From NCBI RefSeq assembly GCF_036997615.1, contig NZ_JAWLQA010000069.1: DNA of 10,739 bases. One strand, given 5' to 3'. Within the stretch, counting starts at the first letter, position 1; the number at the start of each line of letters is the position of its first letter. Under the pieces are notes generated by a model that was not told the DNA's origin, ran no database searches, and worked only from the letters and a program-made list of their open reading frames with translations. Shown here one piece after another: positions 6,414 through 10,739 of this stretch. The stretch is from Brachyspira sp949287565. Lineage in GTDB: Bacteria; Spirochaetota; Brachyspiria; Brachyspirales; Brachyspiraceae. The translations under genes and the position numbers were made by a program.

Positions 6414-9356
6414 TTATTGTGTGGTAGTAGTTGTACTATTTTGCAAATCTGTAATTGTACTATTAAGGTTATATTCTTTTTTAGGTAAACCAACACTAGG
6501 AAAGTCTGTAAGTGTAAATTCAATCCAGAATTCTTTATTCCAATAAACGCCTTTTACTGAACCAGAAGTAATATCAGAAGGTAATGTAGAAGGTCGCACA
6601 GCAAAAGTAGCCTGAATCTGCCATCCATCTAATTCATGCCAAATACTAGCCTCTATTGATTTTAGCTTGAATAAACTTTCAGTTCTCTTTTTCGAATCAG
6701 AAAAATTAAATGAATTTATAATATCCCAGAAAGGATTTACCCAAGTTTGATTTTCTTTCTCAGCATAAGATTTTATATATCTGTAAGAATTCTCATTTGC
6801 ACTAGTAGTAGCTATTCTGAACTTCCATTGCTCTAAAACTTGAAGTTCTATACCAAATGTAAATGCTGTTGTATTGTATCTGTAATTGATAAAATCATGA
6901 GTAAAAGAAAAACCAAAATATAAATTAAAATCATTAACTATGCCGTCAAAAAAAGGTTTTCTATTGTTTTTTACTAAAATCCAATCTGTAATTTTACCTA
7001 AAGGTATAGGAAAGTGAAAATATGCATTTATTCTATTAGCTGTTAAATTAGTTCCTAATAAATTTCTTGTTACATCATATGAAACATAAGACTGATTATA
7101 TAAAAGTCTTGCAGAAGCTCCTACCTCAGTTGTTAGCATTTTATTTGTAGATAATTCAACTTGATAAGTTTTTGTTTCAGCATTATAACTAGGTATAAAA
7201 TCATAACCTGTTGTTATAAATGTTTCCATATTAAGATTTAAATCAGGCAAATAAAATAAACTATATCCTGTTCCGCCCATAGAAAATCTAGTAGTAAAGT
7301 TATGATTATTAAATTCACCAAATTGTGAATTTCCATAATTATTATCAATATATTTTTCTTTAAATCTATATCCTAAAGTATATGTAGTATCCCATCTAAT
7401 AGTAGGTTCAAAGTACTTTGTAAAATTATATGGTAATATGCTATATGGTAAAAACATAGAAAAATTCATTCCTGTTCCTATACCAAAATATGTATTATCT
7501 TTATCATAAATCAAATCTTCCGCTGTAGGAGATATACTATTTTGATATGCATATTCCATATTAACACTAGGCACAAATCTTATAAAGTCATTAGTAAAAG
7601 TTCTTGATAAATCTCCATATAAATTAAGATTATCTCTTTCTGCAAGTTTATCATTTAATTGAGCATCAAGCATAGGGTTATTATAGAAAGCAATACCTTC
7701 TGATGTTTTATAATTTATAGTATGATTATAATTGGCTCTTAAATTATAATTAATATTAACATCTGGGAAATAATAAGATGTTTCATCACCAAATACAGAA
7801 CTATAACTAGCATCTACAGAAGGAAGAATAAGTTTATATGGCTTAGGCATATAATAATCGAAATTAGTATTAACATCAACTGATATATTTCTAACAGCTT
7901 CCAAATCCCATTCAGCACCTACTTTTAAATTTAATCCATAAATATTATTATTAACATATACAGAATTTTCAATATAACTTTCAGGATAAGAATCACCTAT
8001 ATCCTGCAAATTACCTGTAAGAGAAGTAAAAAATGTTAATATATCAAACTGCCCTCTTTGATTATAAAAGTCGGATCTGAAATACAAATCACTATTTAAA
8101 TTCAATTTACCAGTGACATAACTATTTATATTTTTACTATTATACAATTGAATTGTATGATCATATTGAAATTTATATCTAGGTACAAATTTTCCTGACT
8201 CTCCTGAAGCGAAATAGTTAACATATCTAGTACCATAACCTATACTTGAAGTAATATAAGAATCAAGTAAATAATACTGTCTTCCCAAAGCAAACATTGC
8301 ATCAAGTGCTAAATTTTGATACTGACTTGTATATCTAATTTCATCTCCTATCAAAAAACCTAATTTCTGATACGCATCAAATCTTATTTTATGCTGAACA
8401 CCATATAAATCAAATATTTTATAATTCTGTATATAAACACCTTCTCTCAAAGATTCTCCGAAAGAAGATATGATGCCTGTACCGAAATTATTTTGAATAA
8501 ATAGAGGAAAATAAAATACTGGCTGCCTTCCTACCCTATAAATACTATTAAAGACCATCATTTTTTTACTATCCCAAAGATAAACTCTGCTTGCTAAAAA
8601 GTCATGGGCTACAGGTGTAAGACGTGAAAAACTTACACTGCTATTTTCAGCAAAAAAATCCTGATCATTAAATTTTATAACACGGCCTTGAACTGTAAAA
8701 CCCATAAATTTAGTACCGCCGCCGTATAGAATACCCCTTTTATTCTCTCTATTGAGCATAAACCATTCACCATTGAGTGTACTGCCCTCTGCCTTTACTG
8801 TTATATTTCCTGAAGCAAAAACTTCTCCTGTTTTTAAACTATAAACAACTCTATCAGCAATTAATGTATTATTATACATTTTCATGGTAACATTACCATA
8901 TAATGATATAAGTTCTTCTTCTGCTTCATCTACTGTGTACCTTTCAGCAAAATCAGCACCTATAAGTTCTACTTGTGCTCCTCCTCTATTTATTGTTGTT
9001 CTTGCCACCTCTTTTATTTCATCACTGCTTTTAATAACTTCCTGTTTTATATTTACTTGTCTTTCAATAATTCTTGCTCTTAAACTGCTTTCTGTATCAT
9101 AAGGATAAATTTCTATATTATTAACTCTTGCATATTCACGCAGTACATAATATGGAGTAAAATTAACCAAATTAATGAAAGATACAGGATTTCTTCTAGC
9201 ATCGAATCTATTTATCTGCATTATTGCACTTTCACCTACATTATTAGTAGAAATAGTATTATTATTTGTTGCAATAGTATTATCTACATTAGTATCTTGA
9301 GCATAAAGACATACATTAAATATTAATGTAAATAATAACAAGATAAAGATTCGCAT
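6414..9356 (-). CDS. lptD: LptD (OstA/Imp) outer-membrane LPS/LOS assembly protein, 980 aa
   Basis: LptD is the outer-membrane beta-barrel that, in the Lpt pathway, inserts lipopolysaccharide or lipooligosaccharide into the outer leaflet with its plug lipoprotein LptE. A signal peptide (1-19, cut after LYA) precedes an Asn/Thr-rich stretch (22-42) and a helical segment (56-100). The LptA/OstA-like jellyroll follows at about 125-240 (LYGNVTMKM, TLIADRVVYS, GEVFASGNITV). The barrel starts with the family motif at 275-310 (RQPVFYFPLF, then GTGIISSFG and G-YIQNY). The C-terminal part (about 876-960) has SFNFSDSKKRTES and LKSIEASIWHELDGW, as I recall from spirochaetal LptD. E. coli LptD is 784 residues. 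The mature chain has no cysteine, so the disulfides of the E. coli protein are absent. A Thr/Gln-rich tail of about 25 residues follows the last strand. The ATG at 9356 has AGAGGA 4 bp upstream. It lies 28 bp after tyrS. Confidence 0.9.
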   Translation of the reverse strand: MRIFILLLFTLIFNVCLYAQDTNVDNTIATNNNTISTNNVGESAIMQINRFDARRNPVSFINLVNFTPYYVLREYARVNNIEIYPYDTESSLRARIIERQVNIKQEVIKSSDEIKEVARTTINRGGAQVELIGADFAERYTVDEAEEELISLYGNVTMKMYNNTLIADRVVYSLKTGEVFASGNITVKAEGSTLNGEWFMLNRENKRGILYGGGTKFMGFTVQGRVIKFNDQDFFAENSSVSFSRLTPVAHDFLASRVYLWDSKKMMVFNSIYRVGRQPVFYFPLFIQNNFGTGIISSFGESLREGVYIQNYKIFDLYGVQHKIRFDAYQKLGFLIGDEIRYTSQYQNLALDAMFALGRQYYLLDSYITSSIGYGTRYVNYFASGESGKFVPRYKFQYDHTIQLYNSKNINSYVTGKLNLNSDLYFRSDFYNQRGQFDILTFFTSLTGNLQDIGDSYPESYIENSVYVNNNIYGLNLKVGAEWDLEAVRNISVDVNTNFDYYMPKPYKLILPSVDASYSSVFGDETSYYFPDVNINYNLRANYNHTINYKTSEGIAFYNNPMLDAQLNDKLAERDNLNLYGDLSRTFTNDFIRFVPSVNMEYAYQNSISPTAEDLIYDKDNTYFGIGTGMNFSMFLPYSILPYNFTKYFEPTIRWDTTYTLGYRFKEKYIDNNYGNSQFGEFNNHNFTTRFSMGGTGYSLFYLPDLNLNMETFITTGYDFIPSYNAETKTYQVELSTNKMLTTEVGASARLLYNQSYVSYDVTRNLLGTNLTANRINAYFHFPIPLGKITDWILVKNNRKPFFDGIVNDFNLYFGFSFTHDFINYRYNTTAFTFGIELQVLEQWKFRIATTSANENSYRYIKSYAEKENQTWVNPFWDIINSFNFSDSKKRTESLFKLKSIEASIWHELDGWQIQATFAVRPSTLPSDITSGSVKGVYWNKEFWIEFTLTDFPSVGLPKKEYNLNSTITDLQNSTTTTTQ

Positions 9357-9384
9357 TGTATCCTCTAAAATTCAATCACTAATT

Positions 9385-10581
9385 TTAAGAAAATTTAATT
9401 TTAAAGAAATTGCGTTTCCCTACTTTTAGAATACCCTCTTTTGAAATAGCAGCATTTATATCATTTATCTTTTCATTATCCAAAGTAACGCTTCCTTGAG
9501 ATACAAGTCTTTTCAAATTAGATTTACTTTCTGATGACATACAAATAGATAATACATTTAAAATATTATCATCTTTATTAATAGTAACTTCTTCTATTTC
9601 ATCTGGAAGACCTTTAGAACTAAATATTCTTTTGAACTCCTCTTCAGCATTCAAGGCTTCTGCTTCTCCATGATATATTTTTACTATTTCTTTTGCTAAT
9701 ATGCCTTTTATGTTTCTAGGATTTTCACCATTTTCCATAGCTCTAACATAATTCTTTATATCATCTAAAGGTATATCTGTTAGAAGCTCCATATACTTAG
9801 ATATTAAACTATCTGGTATGCTCATAGCCTTACCATACATATCTTTAGGACTATCATATATTCCTATATAGTTTCCTAAAGATTTACTCATTTTCTCAAC
9901 ACCATCTAAACCTTCTAATAGAGGAACAGTAATAACGGCCTGAGGAGATAATCCATATTCTTTCATTAAAGTTCTGCCTACAAGCAAATTAAATTTCTGG
10001 TCATTTCCTCCAAGCTCAACATCACATTCCAAAGAAACAGAGTCATATCCCTGTGCTAATGGATACAAAAATTCCATAATACTAATAGGCTGTCCATTTT
10101 TATATCTCTTAGAAAAATCATCTCTTTCTATCATTTGGGCTACAGTATATCTTGAAGTGAGTCCAAGTACATCAGCAAAGCTCATTTTTTCAAGCCATTT
10201 AGAATTAAATTCAACTATAGTTTTTTCAGGATCCAAAATTTTAAAAACCTGCTGTTTATAAGTTTCAGCATTTTTCAAAACATCTTCTAAAGTAAGTCTT
10301 GGTCTTGTTTTAGTTTTTCCTGATGGATCTCCTATTCTTCCAGTAAAGTCACCTATCAAAAATATAACCTTATGTCCTAATAACTGAAAATGTCTCATTT
10401 TTCTTAATAGTACAGTATGACCTAAATGAATATCAGGTGCTGTAGGATCGAATCCTGCTTTAACTGTTAATTGTTTTCCGCTTTTTAATTTTTCTTTTAT
10501 TTCTTCTAGTCCTATAACTTCGCTTATTCCTCTTGTAATTAACTCTATAGACTCATCTATACTGTATTTTTGATCTTCCAT
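9385..10581 (-). CDS. tyrS: Tyrosyl-tRNA synthetase
   Basis: This cytosolic class I synthetase charges tRNA-Tyr with tyrosine using ATP. The HIGH motif is HLGH (52-55) and the KMSKS motif is exact (230-234). The tyrosine-binding region includes YPLAQGYDS (173-181) and GGNDQKFN (191-198). A C-terminal S4-like RNA-binding domain (about 341-398) ends in VGKRNFFKIKF. The 398 residues are normal for the family. The sequence FLIGDFTGRIGDPSGK (74-89) is typical of the TyrZ-like bacterial branch rather than the E. coli-like TyrS branch, which usually reads ALIGGATG at this point. The ATG at 10581 is preceded by AAGGG with 8 bp spacing (10590-10594). It is the first gene of the probable tyrS-lptD-ankyrin C unit, with a good promoter upstream. 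No T-box or other tRNA-sensing leader fits in the roughly 55-base leader. Confidence 0.96.
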   Translation of the reverse strand: MEDQKYSIDESIELITRGISEVIGLEEIKEKLKSGKQLTVKAGFDPTAPDIHLGHTVLLRKMRHFQLLGHKVIFLIGDFTGRIGDPSGKTKTRPRLTLEDVLKNAETYKQQVFKILDPEKTIVEFNSKWLEKMSFADVLGLTSRYTVAQMIERDDFSKRYKNGQPISIMEFLYPLAQGYDSVSLECDVELGGNDQKFNLLVGRTLMKEYGLSPQAVITVPLLEGLDGVEKMSKSLGNYIGIYDSPKDMYGKAMSIPDSLISKYMELLTDIPLDDIKNYVRAMENGENPRNIKGILAKEIVKIYHGEAEALNAEEEFKRIFSSKGLPDEIEEVTINKDDNILNVLSICMSSESKSNLKRLVSQGSVTLDNEKINDINAAISKEGILKVGKRNFFKIKFS

Positions 10582-10641
10582 TTTTATATCCCTTTTATAA
10601 AAAATTATTTTTAATAAATATATAATTTTACTAGAATATTA

Positions 10642-10670
10642 ATAATAATGTAAATTTCAATTAAAGTCAA
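10642..10670 (-). promoter_or_regulatory. Sigma-70 promoter of the tyrS-lptD-ankyrin C unit
   Basis: TTGACT (10665-10670) and TATTAT (10642-10647) have an exact 17-bp spacer on the minus strand. Each box has one mismatch to consensus. Transcription would start near 10635, leaving a leader of about 54 bases to the tyrS ATG. The leader contains the AAGGG ribosome site and no strong structure. Confidence 0.75.
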
Positions 10671-10680
10671 ATAAAGAATT

Positions 10681-10700
10681 TGTTTAAGAGTGTTTAAGAG
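10681..10700. repeat. Two tandem copies of a 10-bp unit upstream of the tyrS promoter
   Basis: TGTTTAAGAG occurs twice in perfect head-to-tail order, ending 10 bp upstream of the -35 box of the tyrS promoter. A 10-bp period puts both copies on the same face of the DNA helix, which suits a regulator binding site. With only two copies, polymerase slippage is an equal explanation. Confidence 0.6.
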
Positions 10701-10739
10701 CCATAGATATTGCACACTTTTAGTTTAAAAAAAAGATGG

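Noticed and set aside
10595..10625. Attenuator-like hairpin in the tyrS leader
   Set aside because: TTATT/AATAA followed by six T can pair, but the stem is five A-T pairs only and would be unstable; no T-box elements are present.

Overview
The window is very AT-rich and all six genes I can support lie on the minus strand, so gene order runs from the right edge to the left. The spirochaete-type LptD, signal-peptide-bearing ankyrin-repeat proteins, A/T-ending codons and consensus sigma-70-like promoters suggest a host-associated spirochaete. Brachyspira fits best, but that is inference from gene content and composition, not from a marker gene.

Right part (10739 to 4914): a strong promoter candidate at 10642-10670 precedes tyrS (tyrosyl-tRNA synthetase). 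It is followed after 28 bp by lptD (outer-membrane LPS/LOS assembly translocon) and after 39 bp by an exported ankyrin protein (ankyrin C, start placed at 6374). No terminator is visible between these three, so they look like one transcription unit.

Middle (4913 to 2181): a 78-bp gap with its own promoter candidate leads to an 884-residue exported ankyrin protein (ankyrin B). B and C are built from the same roughly 230-residue module of about six ankyrin repeats with a conserved insertion. Three copies are in B and two in C. B also carries an Asn-rich, then acidic, linker.

Left part (2180 to 1): a YqjM/NamA-like Old Yellow Enzyme flavoprotein has its own promoter, a perfect palindrome at the predicted start of transcription, and a clear intrinsic terminator. 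Next is a small exported ankyrin protein (ankyrin A) with no Shine-Dalgarno sequence. A perfect-consensus promoter then points off the left edge into a gene not visible here.

The genes form no obvious single pathway. TyrS is housekeeping, LptD builds the outer membrane, the flavoprotein is probably a redox/detoxification enzyme, and the three ankyrin proteins are predicted to be exported binding scaffolds. The co-transcription of ankyrin C with lptD and the large-module duplication between B and C are the most notable points. I see no tRNA, rRNA, CRISPR array, insertion sequence or phage gene. No stretch over 300 bp lacks a gene.
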